Under the pieces are notes generated by a model. That model was not told the DNA's origin. It did not search any database and saw nothing but the letters and a program-made list of their open reading frames with translations. A stretch of DNA of 64,000 nt from Aegilops tauschii subsp. strangulata (taxonomy: Eukaryota > Streptophyta > Magnoliopsida > Poales > Poaceae). Positions 12,286 to 24,296 of the stretch are shown here, piece after piece. Within the stretch, counting starts at the first letter, position 1. The number at the start of each line of letters is the position of its first letter. The stretch is taken from NCBI RefSeq assembly GCF_002575655.3, contig NC_053035.3, positions 507,438,601 to 507,502,600 on the forward strand. Direction: 5' to 3'. The translations under genes were made by a program, and so were the position numbers.

Positions 12286-12628
12286 ACACTCTCAAATAGA
12301 TTCTTCTTTATTCCAATGATAACATGGTACGATCACCTGAATAATTTTTTGAGGCACTTGTAGGAAGATATTAAATAGTATGTCTGACCATCAAATAAAA
12401 CAGCGGTATCTACATGTTCTATAACAACATTGGGCATATTAAGCCACCAGAAGCCATTAGAAGTGCGTACAATAAGCATATAAAGACCACACTCTAAAGT
12501 ATATTCTGGCAACATGGTATGATCACCTGCACAATTTTTGTGGCACTTATAGGACGATATTAAAATAGTATGTTTGACCAAGAATGAACTAACAAAACAG
12601 TGGTAACTTATATGTTCTGTAAAATTAA
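12286..12628. repeat. Diverged ~190-bp tandem duplication
   Basis: ACCACACTCT and AACATGGTA(C/T)GATCACCTG occur at about 12286/12321 and again at about 12486/12511. The following ~100 bp is similar (GATATTAAA-TAGTATG, AACAG-GGTA). The copies differ by many substitutions and small indels, so the duplication is old. Confidence 0.7.
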
Positions 12629-13063
12629 CTCCGCTGTCAAATTAACAGATACATGACTATCTTCCTAAAAAATATGAACCTGGTAGTAATGGCCATGGTG
12701 CTCCCCGGAGGCGATGATCGGCTGGATAGGTGAAGGAGTCGGCGGCCGTCGTCCGCGCGCGAGGCCGCCAGGCCCCACGAGGCAGGGAGCCTGCGGAGGA
12801 GGGAGGCGCCGCGCCGGCGCCGCGGAGGGAGAGGGCCATGGGCCCCACGAGGCAGGGGGGCCTGCAGAGTAGGGAGCCGCCGGCGCCGGCGTCGCTGGCC
12901 CGTGGCCATTCCTCTCTGGCGAAAGAAAGATTAACCGAGTGAGTGAGGTCCATCTACTGTTGGTTGGTACTGTATACTATGTGCCCGAGTGGTGGAGGTC
13001 AGATATTGTACCCTTCCTTGTATTGTGGCGGCTGCAGGCAACGAAAGTACCTCCTCCGCCGAG

Positions 13064-13089
13064 CCTCCTCCTCCTCCTCCTCCTCCTCC
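13064..13089 (+). repeat. CCT microsatellite
   Basis: About eight to nine CCT units in a row. Confidence 0.95.
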
Positions 13090-14069
13090 AGCACACCACC
13101 TCCTCAAGCACTTCTTCTTCTCCATCCCATGGATGGTATAGGTCGCTGGCCGCTACATCGCCCATGCCCGTTCGCGGCCACCTGGTCGATGCTGTGAAAC
13201 GAGGCCACATGAGATCCAGGCTGCACTTGGGCCCCAACATCGAGCCTGGCCACAATTTCTGTGATATGGTCTAGTTCTGCTCAATTTTTTAAAAAGTTAC
13301 CAAATGTCGGTCAGTTTTCATTCAAATTTCGTTTCAAATTTTGATTTGTTTTTTCATCCGAAATTTTCTAAAATGAAGAATTTTGCCCAGATCCTGTAAA
13401 AAAACGAAATGCAAATCCTTGTTTGGGGATGTGTTGAAGCCTGTGTCTAGGACTGGATTAAAACATAGTTTCTTTTTCAAGGATTCTGTTTGTCTAGTGT
13501 GCCTGTGTCTAGTACTGGCTTACAGTATAGTTTCGTTTTTAAGGGTCATGTTGCTTAATGTTTCGACCGGGCTCTAATTATTACTTACTTGTGAGTCCTA
13601 TCGTATGTGGTTCTTGAATGCTTCTAATGTGAATCGGGGTCCTTCGAGACCCTAATTCCATTGTTCAAAAAACAATGCGGATGTATTATTTCTTATCTAC
13701 TAGTAATAACCGTCTACAATGCATGTTGATATTAGGTGCATGTTGATATTAGGTAAGATATTAATTGTGCATTAAACATGCTAAACATGCTTGGTGCTCA
13801 ACGTTGGAGCGATTTGGACCTTCAGATTGACTTGGTTATATGTTTGAGATTTTTTGGATCACCTCCATTAATGCTTTTTATATATTAGTATGGATAGTAA
13901 TGTTAGTATACAATTGTATTATTTGTGTACACTCCCCTAAGAGTTCCCCCATCATTCCTAGCTGGTATTTTTAATCAATATTAATTCATGAAATTCCGCG
14001 TTAAGTCAAATGCCAGAGAGCAAATATGGCGGAACTTCAAATATTAGGCCAGTATTTAACAATGAACCC

Positions 14070-17000
14070 TTTCCATAATTGTTGAACCCCAAGGTGTGCT
14101 TACGTGTTGGTCATTAACACTCGCAGTTTTGGCCGATTCTACCCCGTTTCATGGACTATTACACACTGTTTTGGGGTCCCATAGCGATTTCCATGGTTGT
14201 CGAACTCCAAGATGCGTTTACGTGTCGGTCATCAACAATCACAGTTCGGGCCGATTCTTGCCCGTTTCTTGGACTATTACTCAGTTTTGGGGTCCAGGAG
14301 TCATTTCCATGATTGATGAAACACGGGGTGCGTTTACGTGTCGGTCATCAACACTCACATATTTGGCCGATTCTTGTCCGTTTCATGCACTATTACTCAG
14401 CGTTTTGGCTACACAGAGCGATTTCCTCGATTGATGAACCCGGGGTGCGTTTATGTGTCTGTCGTCAACACTCACAGTTTGGTCTAATTCTGACCTGTTT
14501 CGTGGACTATTACTCACCGTTTTTGGGTCCCGAAGCGATTTCCATAGTTGTTGACCCCCAAGGTGTGATTACGTGTTGGTCATCAACACCCGCAGTTTTG
14601 GCCGATTCTGGCCCGTTTCATGGACTATTACTCACTATTTTGGGGTCCCTTGTCGAACTCCAAGGTGCGCTTACGTGCCGGTCATCAACAATCACAGTTT
14701 TGTCTGATTCTGGCCCGTTTCTTGGACTATTACTCAGTTTTGAGGTCTCAGAGTCATTTCCATGATTGACGAACCCCGGGGTGCGTTTACGTGTCGGTCA
14801 TCAACACTCACATATTTGGCCGATTCTTGTCCGTTCCATGCACTATTACTCAGGGTTTTCGGACCCAAAGCGATTTCCACGATTGACGAACCCCGGGGTG
14901 CGTTTATGTGTCCGTCGTCAACACTCACAGGTTTGGCCAATTCTGACCCGTTTCATGGACTATTACTCACCGCTTTGGGGTCCTGAAGCGATTTCCGTAG
15001 TTGTTGAAACCCAAGGTGTGCTTACGTGTTGGTCATCAACACCCGCAGTTTTGGCCTATTCTGGCCCGTTTCATGGACTATTACTCACCGTTTTGGGGTC
15101 CGAAAGCGATTTCCATGGTTGTCGAACTCCAAGGTGCGCTTACGTGTCGGTCATCAACAATCACAATTTGGTCCAATTCTGGCACGTTTCTTGCACTATT
15201 ACTCAGTTTTGGGGTCTTGGAGGCATTTCCATGATTGACAAACACCAGGCTGCATTTACGTGTCAGTCATCAACACTCACTTACTTGGCCGATTCTTGTC
15301 TGTTTCATGCACTATTACTTAGCGTTTTGAGTACACAGAGCGATTTCCTCGATTGATGAACCCGGGGTGCGTTTATGTGTCCGCCGTCAACACTCACAGT
15401 TTGGTCCAATTCTGACCTGTTTCGTGCACTATTACTCACCGTTTTGGGGTCCCGAAGCGATTTCCATAGTTGTTGAACCCCAAGGTGTGATTACGTGTTG
15501 GTCATCAACACCCGCAGTTTTGGCCGATTCTGGCCCGTTTCATGGACGATTACTCACTGTTTTGGGGTCCCAAAGTGATTTCCATGGTTGTCGAACTCCA
15601 AGGTGCGCTTACGTGTCAGTCATAAAAAATCACAGTTCGCCCCGATTCTTGCCCGTTTCTTGGACTATTACTCAGTTTCGGGGTCCCGGAGTCATTTACA
15701 CATTTGACGAATCCCGGGGTGCCTTTACGTGTCGGTCATCAACACACACATATTTGGCCGATTCGTGTCCATTTCATGCACTATTACTCAGCGTTTTGGG
15801 GACCCGAAGCGATTTCCACGATTGATGAACCCCGGTGTGCGTTTATGTGTCTGTCGTCAACACTCACAGTTTGGTCTAATTCTGACCTGTTTCGTGGACT
15901 ATTACTCACCGTTTCGGGGTCCCGAAGCGATTTCCATAGTTGTTGAACCCCAATGTGTGCTTACGTGTTGGTCACCAACACTCGTAGTTTTGGCCAATTC
16001 TGGCCCGTTTCATGGACTATTACTCACTGTTTTGGGGTCCCTTGTCGAACTCCAAGGTGCGCTTACGTGTCGGTCATCAACAATCACAGTTTTGGCCGAT
16101 TCTGGCCCGTTTCTTGGACTATTACTCAGTTTTGGGGTTTCAGAGTCATTTCCATGATTGACGAACCCCGGGGTGCGTTTACGTGTCGGTCATCAACACT
16201 CACATATTTTGCCGATTCTTGTCCGTTTCGTGCACTATTACTCAGGGTTTTGGGACCCAGAGCGATTTCCACGATTGTCGAACCTCGGGGTGCGTTTATG
16301 TGTCCGTCGTCAACACTCACAGGTTTGGCCAATTCTGACCAGTTTCATGGACTATTACTCACCGCTTTGGGGTCCTGAAGCGATTTCCGTAGTGGTTGAA
16401 ACCCAAGGTGTGCTTACGTGTTGGTCATCAACACTCGAAGTTTTGGCCGATTCTGGCCCGTTTCATGGACTATTACTCACCGTTTTGGGGTCCCAAAGCG
16501 ATTTCCATGGTTGTCAAACTCCAAGGTTCGCTTACGTGTCGGTCATCAACAATCACAGTTTGGTCCGATTCTAGCATGTTTCATGGACTATTACTCAGTT
16601 TTGGGGTCCTGGAGGCATTTCCATGATTGATTGACAAACACCGGGGTGCGTTTACGTGTCGGTCATCAACACTCACATATTTGGCCGATTCTTGTCCGTT
16701 TCATGCACTATTACTTAGCGTTTTGGGTACACAGAGCGATTTCCTCGATTGATGAACCCGGGGTGCGTTTATGTGTCCGTCGTCAACACTCATAGTTTGG
16801 TCCAATTCTGACCTGTTTCGTGGACTATTACTCACTGTTTTCGGGTCCCGAAGCGATTTCCATAGTTGTTGAACCCCAAGGTGTGATTACGTGTTGGTCC
16901 TCAACACCCGCAGTTTTGGCCGATTCTGGCCCGTTTCGTGGACTATTACTCACCGTTTTGGGGCCCAAAGCGAATTCCATGGTTGTCGAACTCCAAGGTG

Positions 17001-17452
17001 CGCTTACATGTCGGTCATCAACAATCACAGTTTGGTCCGATTCTGGCACGTTTCTTGGACTATTACTCAGTTTTGGGGTCCTGTAGGCATTTCCATGATT
17101 GATTGACAAACACCGGGGTGCGTTTACGTGTCGGTTATCAACACTCACATATTTGGCCGATTCATGTCCGTTTCATGCACTATTACTTAGCGTTTTGGGT
17201 ACATAGAGCGATTGATGAACCCGGGGTGCGTATATGTGTCCGTCGTCAACACTCACAGTTTGGTCCAATTCTGACCTGTTTCGTGGACTATTACTCACCG
17301 TTTTGGGGTCCCGAAGCGATTTCCATAGTTGTTGAACCCCAAGGTGTGATTACGTGTTGGTCATCAACACCCGCAGTTTTGGCCGATTCTGGCCCGTTTC
17401 ATGGACTATTACTCACTGTTTTAGGGTCCCAAAGCGATTTCCATGGTTGTCG
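14070..17452 (+). repeat. pSc119.2-type satellite array, block 1
   Basis: Head-to-tail ~118-bp monomers carrying GGACTATTACTCA and ACGTGTCGGTCATCAACA. Four monomer types alternate, marked by CCATAGTTGTTGAA (A), CCATGGTTGTCGAA (B), CCATGATTGACGAA (C) and CCACGATTGACGAA (D), giving a 470-bp unit, for example 15457 to 15927. A 16-bp-shorter A/B junction at 14650 recurs at 16042. The array starts inside an A monomer at the unclassified 2-kb block and is cut at 17452 inside a B monomer by element F. The long open frames on the plus strand have no support as genes. Confidence 0.88.
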
Positions 17453-19200
17453 TGTTGGAAATATGCCCTAGAGGCAATAATAAAATGGTTATTATTGTAT
17501 TTCCTTGTTCATGATAATTGTCTATTGTTCATGCTATAATTGTATTAACTGGAAACCGTAATACATGTGTGAATACATAGACCACAACATGTCCCTAGTA
17601 AGCCTCTAGTTGACTAGCTCGTTGATCAATAGATGGTTATGGTTTCCTGACCATGGACATTGGATGTCATTGATAACGGGATCACATCATTAGGAGAATG
17701 ATGTGATGGACAACACCCAATGCTAAGCATAGCACAAGATCGTGTAGTTCATTTGCTAAGAGCTTTTCTAATGTCAAGTATCGTTTCCTTAGACCATGAG
17801 ATTGTGCAACTCCCGGATACCGTAGGAATGCTTTGGGTGTACCAAACGTCACAACGTAACTGGGTCGCTATAAAGGTGCACTACAGGTATCTCCGAAAGT
17901 GTCTGTTGGGTTGGCACGAATCGAGACTAGGATTTGCCACTCCGTATGACGGAGAGGTATCTCTGGGCCCACTCGGTAATGCATCATCATAATGAGCTCA
18001 ATGTGACTAAGGAGTTAGCCACGGGATCATGCGTTACGGAACGAGTAAAGAGACTTGCCGGTAACAAGATTGAACGTGGTATTGGGATACCGACGATCAA
18101 ATCTCGGGCAAGCAACATGCCGATAGACAAAGGGAATTGTATACGGGATTGATTGAATCCCCGACATCGTGGTTCATCCGATGAGATCATCGTGGAACAT
18201 GTGGGAGCCAATATGGGTATCCAGATCCCGCTATTGGTTATTGACCGGAGAGGTGTCTCGGTCATGTCTGCATGGTTCCCGAACCCGTAGGGTCTACACA
18301 CTTAAGGTTCGGTGACGCTAGAGTTGTTATGGGAAATAGTATGTAGTTACCGAAGGTTGTTCGGAGTCCCGGATGAGATCCCGGACATCACGAGGAGTTC
18401 CGGAATGGTCCGACGGTGAAGATCGATATATTGGACGAAGGGTATTGGAGTCCGGAAGTGTTCCAGGGGTACCAGGCTATGGCCAGCATGACCGAAAGGT
18501 GTTTCGGGAGCCCCGGCAAGTGTTGGAGGGCCTCATGGGCCAAAGGGGAAGGGGCAAACCAGCCCACTAAGGGGTGGTGCGCCCCCCACACCCTTTCCCA
18601 CGTTACTTGGGGAGGTGGGGCGCCTCCACCTGGCTTGGGAGGCAAGCCTCCACCTGCTTGGCTTGGGGGGCAAGTCTCCCTAGGATTTTCCCTAGGGAGA
18701 TCCAATCTGCTTGGCCACCGCCCCCTAGGGGAAACCCTAGGGCGCCTCCCCCACTCCCCTTGCCCCTATATATAGTGGAGGGGTGAGAGGGCAGCCGCAC
18801 CTCTTCCCTGGCGCAGCCCTCCCTCCTCATACACCTGCTCCTTCTCCTCCGTAGTGCTTAGCGAAGCTCTGCCGGAGAACCACGAGCTCCATTGCCACCA
18901 CGCCGTCGTGCTGCTGGAGTTCTCCCTCAACTTCTCCTCTCCCCTTGCTGGATCAAGAAGGAGGAGACGTCCCCGGGCTGTACGTGTGTTGAACGCGGAG
19001 GCGCCGTCCGTTCGGCGCTAGATCGGATCTTCCGCGATTTGAATCGCTGCGAGTAGGACTCCACCGCGTTCTTGTAACGCTTCCGCTTAGCGATCTTCAA
19101 GGGTATGAAGATGCATTCCCTCTCTCTCGTTGCTAGCATCTCCTAGATTGATCTTGGTGATACGTAGGAAAATTTTGAATGATTGCTACGTTCCCCAACA
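17453..19200 (+). repeat. 5' LTR of element F
   Basis: A 1748-bp LTR starting TGTTGGAAATATGCC and ending TTCCCCAACA, with CTATATATAG near 18766 as the likely TATA box. It is longer than the 3' LTR because of a ~40-bp segment around 18670-18715. Confidence 0.93.
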
Positions 19201-19201
19201 G

Positions 19202-19218
19202 TGGCATCATGAGCTAGG
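19202..19218 (+). other. Primer binding site of element F, variant form
   Basis: TGGCATCATGAGCTAGG is identical to the variant in element A and differs from the canonical site in element E. Confidence 0.75.
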
Positions 19219-20469
19219 TCTATGCGTAGATTCTATGCACGAGTAGAACACAAAGTAGTTGTGGGCGATGATTTGTTCAATTTGCTTGCCGTTACTAGTC
19301 TTATCTTGATTCGGCGGCATTGTGGGATGAAGCGGCCCGGACCGACCTTACACGTACTCTTACGTGAGACAGGTTCCACCGACTGACATGCACTTGATGC
19401 ATAAGGTGGCTAGCGGGTGTCTGTCTCTCCCACTTTAGTCGGATCGGATTCGATGAAGAGGGTCCTTATTAAGGGTAAATAGCAATTGGCATATCACCGT
19501 TGTGGCTTTTGCGTAGGTCAGAAACGTTCGCTAGAAACCCATAGCAGCCACGTAAAACATGCAACAACAATTAGAGGACGTCTAACTTGTTTTTGCAGGG
19601 TATGCTATGTGATGTGATATGGCCAAAAGGATGTAATGAATGATATATGTGATGTATGAGATTGATCATGTTCTTGTAATAGGAATCACGACTTGCATGT
19701 CGATGAGTATGATAACCGGCGGGAGCCATAGGAGTTGTCTTAATTTATTGTATGACCTGCGTGTCAATGTAAACGCCATGTAATTACTTTACTTTATTGC
19801 TAACCGTTAGCCATAGTAGTAGAAGTAATAGTTGGCGAGACAACTTCATGAAGACACGATGATGGAGATCATGATGATGGAGATCATGGTGTCATGCCGG
19901 TGACGAAGGTGATCATGCCGCGCCTCGAAGATGGAGATCAAAAGGCGCAAGATGATATTGGCCATATCATGTCACTTTATGATTTGCATGTGATGTTTGT
20001 CATGTTTACATCTTATTTTCTTAGAACGACGGTAGCATAAATAAGATGATCCCTCACTAAAATTTCAAGAGATGTGTTCCCCCTAACTGTGCACCGTTGC
20101 GAAGGTTCGTTGTTTCGAATCACCACGTGATGATCGGGTGTCATAGATTCTAACGTTCGCATACAACGGGTGTAAGCCAGATTTACACATGCGAAACACT
20201 TAGGTTGACTTGACGAGCCTAGCATGTACAGACATGGCCTCGGTACACAAGAGACCGAAAGGTCGAACATGAGTCGTATAGTAGATACGATCAACATGGA
20301 GATGTTCACCGTTGATGACTAGTCCGTCTCACGTGATGATCGGACACGGTCTAGTCGATTCGGATCATGTATCACTTAGATGACTAGAGGGATGTCTATC
20401 TAAGTGGGAGTTCATTAAATAATCAGATGAACTTAATTGTCATGAACATAGTCAAAAGGTCTTTGCAAA

Positions 20470-23400
20470 TTATGTCATAGCTTATGCTTTAGTTCTACTG
20501 TTTAAGATATGTTCCTAGAGAAAATTTAGTTGAAAGTTGACAGTAGCAATTATGCGAACTGGGTCCGTATACTGACGATTGTCCTCATTGCTGCACAGAA
20601 GGCTTATGTCCTTAATGCACCGCTCGGTGTGCTGAACCTCGAGCGTCGTCTGTGGATGTTGCGAACATCTGACATACACATTTTGATGACTACGTGATAG
20701 TTCGGTGTGTAATGTTAAACGGTTTAGAATTGAGGCACCGAAGACATTTTGAAATGTCGCGGAACATATGAGATGTTCCAAGAGCTGAAATTGGGATTTC
20801 AAGCCCGTGCCCACGTCAAGAGGTGTGAGATCTCCGACAAGTTTCTTAAGCCTGCAAACTAAGGGAGAAAAGCTCAATCGTTGAGCATGTGCTCAGACTG
20901 TCTGAGTACTACAATCGCTTGAATCGAGTGGGAGTTAATCTTCCAGATGAGATAGTGATGGTTCTCCATAGTCACTGCCACCAAGCTATTAGAGCTTCGT
21001 GATGAACTATAACATATCAGGGATAGACATGATGATCCTTGAGCAACTCGCGATGTTTGACATCGCGAAAGTAGAAATCAAGTAGGAGCATCAATTGTTG
21101 ATGTTAATAAAACCACTAGTTTCAAGAAGGGCACGGGCAACAAGGGATACTTCATGAAACGGCAAATCTGTTGCAGCTCTAGTGAAGAAATCCAAGGTTG
21201 AACCCAAACCCAAGACTAAGTGCTTCTGAGATGAGGGGAACGGTCACTGAAGCAGAACTACCCTAGATACTTCATAGATGAGAAGGCTGGTAAGGTCGAC
21301 AGAAGTATATTGGATATACATTATATTAATATGTACTTTACTAGTACTCCTAGTAGCACCAGGGTATTAGATACCGGTTCGGTTGCTAAGTGTTAGAAAC
21401 TCGAAATAAAAGCTGCGGAATAAACGGAGACTAGCTAAAAGTGAGATGACGATATGTGTTGGAAGTGTTTCCAAGGTTGATGTGATCAAGCATCGCTTGC
21501 TCCCTCTACCATCGAGATTGGTGTTAAACCTAAATAATTGTTATTTGGTGTTTACGTTGAGCATAGACATGATTGGATTATGTTGTTCATTTAAGAAGAA
21601 TAATGGTTACTCTTTTTATTTGAATAATACCTTCAATGGTCTTGCACCTAAAATAAATGGTTTATTGAATCTCGATCGTAGTGATACACATGTTCATGCC
21701 AAAAGATATTAGATAGTAATGATAGTACCACATACTTGTGGCACTGCTATTTGAGTCATATTGGGATAAAATGCATGAAGAAGCTCCATGTTGATGGATC
21801 TTTGGACTCACTCATTTTTGAAAATATTGAGACATGCGAACCATGTCTATTGGCATATATGCATGAAGAAACTCCATACAGGTGGATCATTTGGACTCAC
21901 TTGATTTTGAATCACTTGAGACATGCAAATCATACCACATGGGCAAGATGACTGAAAGGCCTCGTTTTCAGTGAGATGGAACAAGAGAGCAACTTGTTGG
22001 AAGTAATACATTTTGATGTGTGCAATCAAATGAGTGCTGAGGCACGCAGTGGATATCGTTATGTTCTTACTTCACAGATGATTTGAGTAGATGCTAAGAA
22101 TATTTACTTGATGAAACACAAGTCTGAATTATTGAAAGGTTCAAGTAATTTCAGAGTGAAGTTGAAGATCGTCGTGACAAGAGGATAAAATGTCTATGAT
22201 ATGATCATAGAGATATCTGAGTTATGAGTTTGGCACACAATTAAGACATTGTGGAAATTGTTTCACAACTAATACCGCCTGGAACACCATAGTGTGATGG
22301 TGTGTCCGAACATCATAACTGCACCCTATTGGATATGGTGCATACCATGATATCTTTTATCGAATTACCGCTATCGTTTATGGGCTAGGCATTAGAGACA
22401 ACCGCATTCACTTTAAATAGGGCACCACGCAATTCCGTTGAGACGACACCGTATGAACTATGGTTTAGAGAAACCTAAGCTGTCGTTTCTTAAAAGTGGG
22501 CTGCGACGCTTATGTGAAAAAGTTTCAGGCTGATAAGCTCGAACCCAAAGCGGATAAATGCATCTTCATAGAATACCCAAAACAGTTGGGTATACCTCCT
22601 ATTTCGGATCTGGAAACGAAAGTGATTGTTTCTAGTAACGGGTCCTTTCTCGAGGAAAAGTTTCTCTCGAAAGAATTGAGTGGGAGGATGGTGGAGACTT
22701 GATGAGGTTATTGAACCATCACTTCAACTAGTGTGTAGCAGGGCACAGGAAGTTGTTCCTGTGGCACCTACACCAATTGAAGTGGAAGCTTATGATAGTG
22801 ATCATGAAACTTCGGATCAAGTCACTACCAAACCTCGTAGGACAACAAGGATGCATGCTACTTCAGAGTGGTACGTAATCCTGTCTTGGAAGTCATGTTG
22901 CTTGACAAAAATGAACCTACGAGCTATGGAGAAGCAATGATGGGCCCGGATTCCGACGAATGGCTCGAGGCCATAAAATCTGAGAGAGGATCCATGTATA
23001 AAAACAAAGTGTAGACTTTGGAAGAACTACTTGATGGTCGTAAGGCTGTTGGGTGCAGATGGATTTTAAAAGGAAGACAGACAATGATGGTAAGTCTCAC
23101 CATTAAGAAAGCTCGACTTGTCGTTAAGATGTTTTCCGGCAAGTTCAAGGAGTTGACTGCGATGAGACTTTCTCACTGGTAGCGATGCTAAGAGTCTGTT
23201 GGAATTATATTAGCAGTTACTGCATTATTTATGAAATCTTGCAGATAGGATGTCAAAAACCATTGTTTCCTCGACGATTTTCTTGAGGAAAGGTTGTATG
23301 TGATACAACCAGAAGGTTTTGTCAATCCTGAAAGATGCTAACAAGTATGCAAAGCTCCAGCAATCCTTCTAAGGACTGGAGTAAGCATCTCGGAGTTGGA

Positions 23401-24255
23401 ATGTACGCTTTGATGAGATGATCAAAGATTTTGGGTTTATACAAAGTTTATGAGAAACTTGTATTTCCAAAGAAGTGAGTGGGAGCACTATAGAATTTTT
23501 GATGAGTATATGTTGTTAACATATTGTTGATCAGAAATGATGTAAAATTTCTGGAAAGCATACAGGGTTATTTGAAAAGTGTTTTTTAATGGAAAACCTA
23601 GATTAAGCTACTTGAACATTGAGCATCAAGATCTATAAGGATAGATCAAAAACGCTTAATAGTATTTTCAAATGAATACATACCGTGACAAGATTTTGAA
23701 GGAGTTCAAAATAGATCAGCAAAGAAGGAGTTCTTGGCTGTGTTACAAGGTGTGAGTATTGAGTAAGACTCAAGACCTGACCACGGCAGAAGAGAGAGAA
23801 AGGACGAAGGTCGTCCCCTATGCTTTAGACGTAGGCTCTACAGTATGTTATGCTGTGTACCGCACCTGAAGTGTGCCTTGCCATGACTTAGTCAAGGGGT
23901 ACAATAGTGATCCGGGAATGCATCACATGACAGCGGTTGAACTTATCCTTAGTAACTAGTGGACTAAGGAATTTTCTCGATTATGGAGGTGGTAAAAGAG
24001 TTCGTCGTAAAGGGTTACATCGATGCAAACTTTGACACTAATCCGGATGACTCTGAGTAGTGAACCGGATTCGTATAGTAGAGCAGTTATTTGGAATAGC
24101 TCCAAGTAGCGTGTGGTAGCTGCATCTACAAGATGACATAGAGATTTGTAAAGCACACACGGATCTGAAAGGTTCAGACTCGTTGACTAATAACCTCTCT
24201 CACAAGCGAGATATGATCAAACCCAATGGGTGTTGGATTCGTTACAATCACATAG
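20470..24255 (+). pseudogene. Heavily degenerate Copia gag-pol of element F
   Basis: Collinear with the gag-pol of A and E but broken throughout. Recognisable pieces are gag (GTTCCTAGAGAAAA near 20508), protease (GATACCGGTTCGGTTGCT near 21371), the integrase GAG-pre region (CTTGTGGCACTGC near 21733), the integrase end and linker (about 22260-22700) and RNase H remnants to about 24200. The zinc knuckle has a stop after its second residue, the YVDD region near 23515 is lost, and the gag start codon is not preserved. Stops and indels occur every few dozen codons in any frame. No functional protein can be expected. The region is a relic carried between nearly identical LTRs. Confidence 0.93.
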
Positions 24256-24283
24256 TGATGTGAACTAGATTATTGACTCTAGT

Positions 24284-24296
24284 GCAAGTGGGAGAC
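24284..24296 (+). other. Polypurine tract of element F
   Basis: GCAAGTGGGAGAC lies immediately before the 3' LTR and is preserved exactly although the coding region upstream is ruined. Confidence 0.88.

Larger units (their letters stand above)
12090..14069. other. Unclassified DNA replacing the rest of E and D
   Basis: About 2 kb with no LTR, satellite or recognised coding match. It holds a diverged ~190-bp duplication (12286-12628), a very GC-rich stretch (about 12695-12930) that resembles a first exon or CpG-rich promoter, a CCT run (13064-13089) and AT-rich sequence to 14069. Open frames in the GC-rich part overlap on both strands and look like composition effects. It may be filler DNA joined at a deletion, or the fragment of another mobile element whose ends I cannot find. 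Confidence 0.5.

Noticed and set aside
12657..13274. Overlapping Arg/Pro/Ser-rich frames on both strands around 12.7-13.3 kb as a possible gene.
   Set aside because: Composition effect of a GC-rich stretch and a CCT run. No frame stands out and no domain is visible.
14766..15356. Open frames of up to ~196 codons throughout the satellite blocks, giving repetitive hydrophobic peptides.
   Set aside because: They follow from a 118-bp monomer low in stop codons being read in all three forward frames. Neighbouring frames are open over the same bases, there is no start or promoter context, and frames change with each monomer indel.
14070..17452. Regularly spaced repeats as a possible CRISPR-like array.
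   Set aside because: The repeats are contiguous ~118-bp monomers without unique spacers, in plant DNA. It is a satellite.
20515..20877. A 120-codon minus-strand frame in element F.
   Set aside because: It is antisense to degenerate gag sequence and has no recognisable motif.
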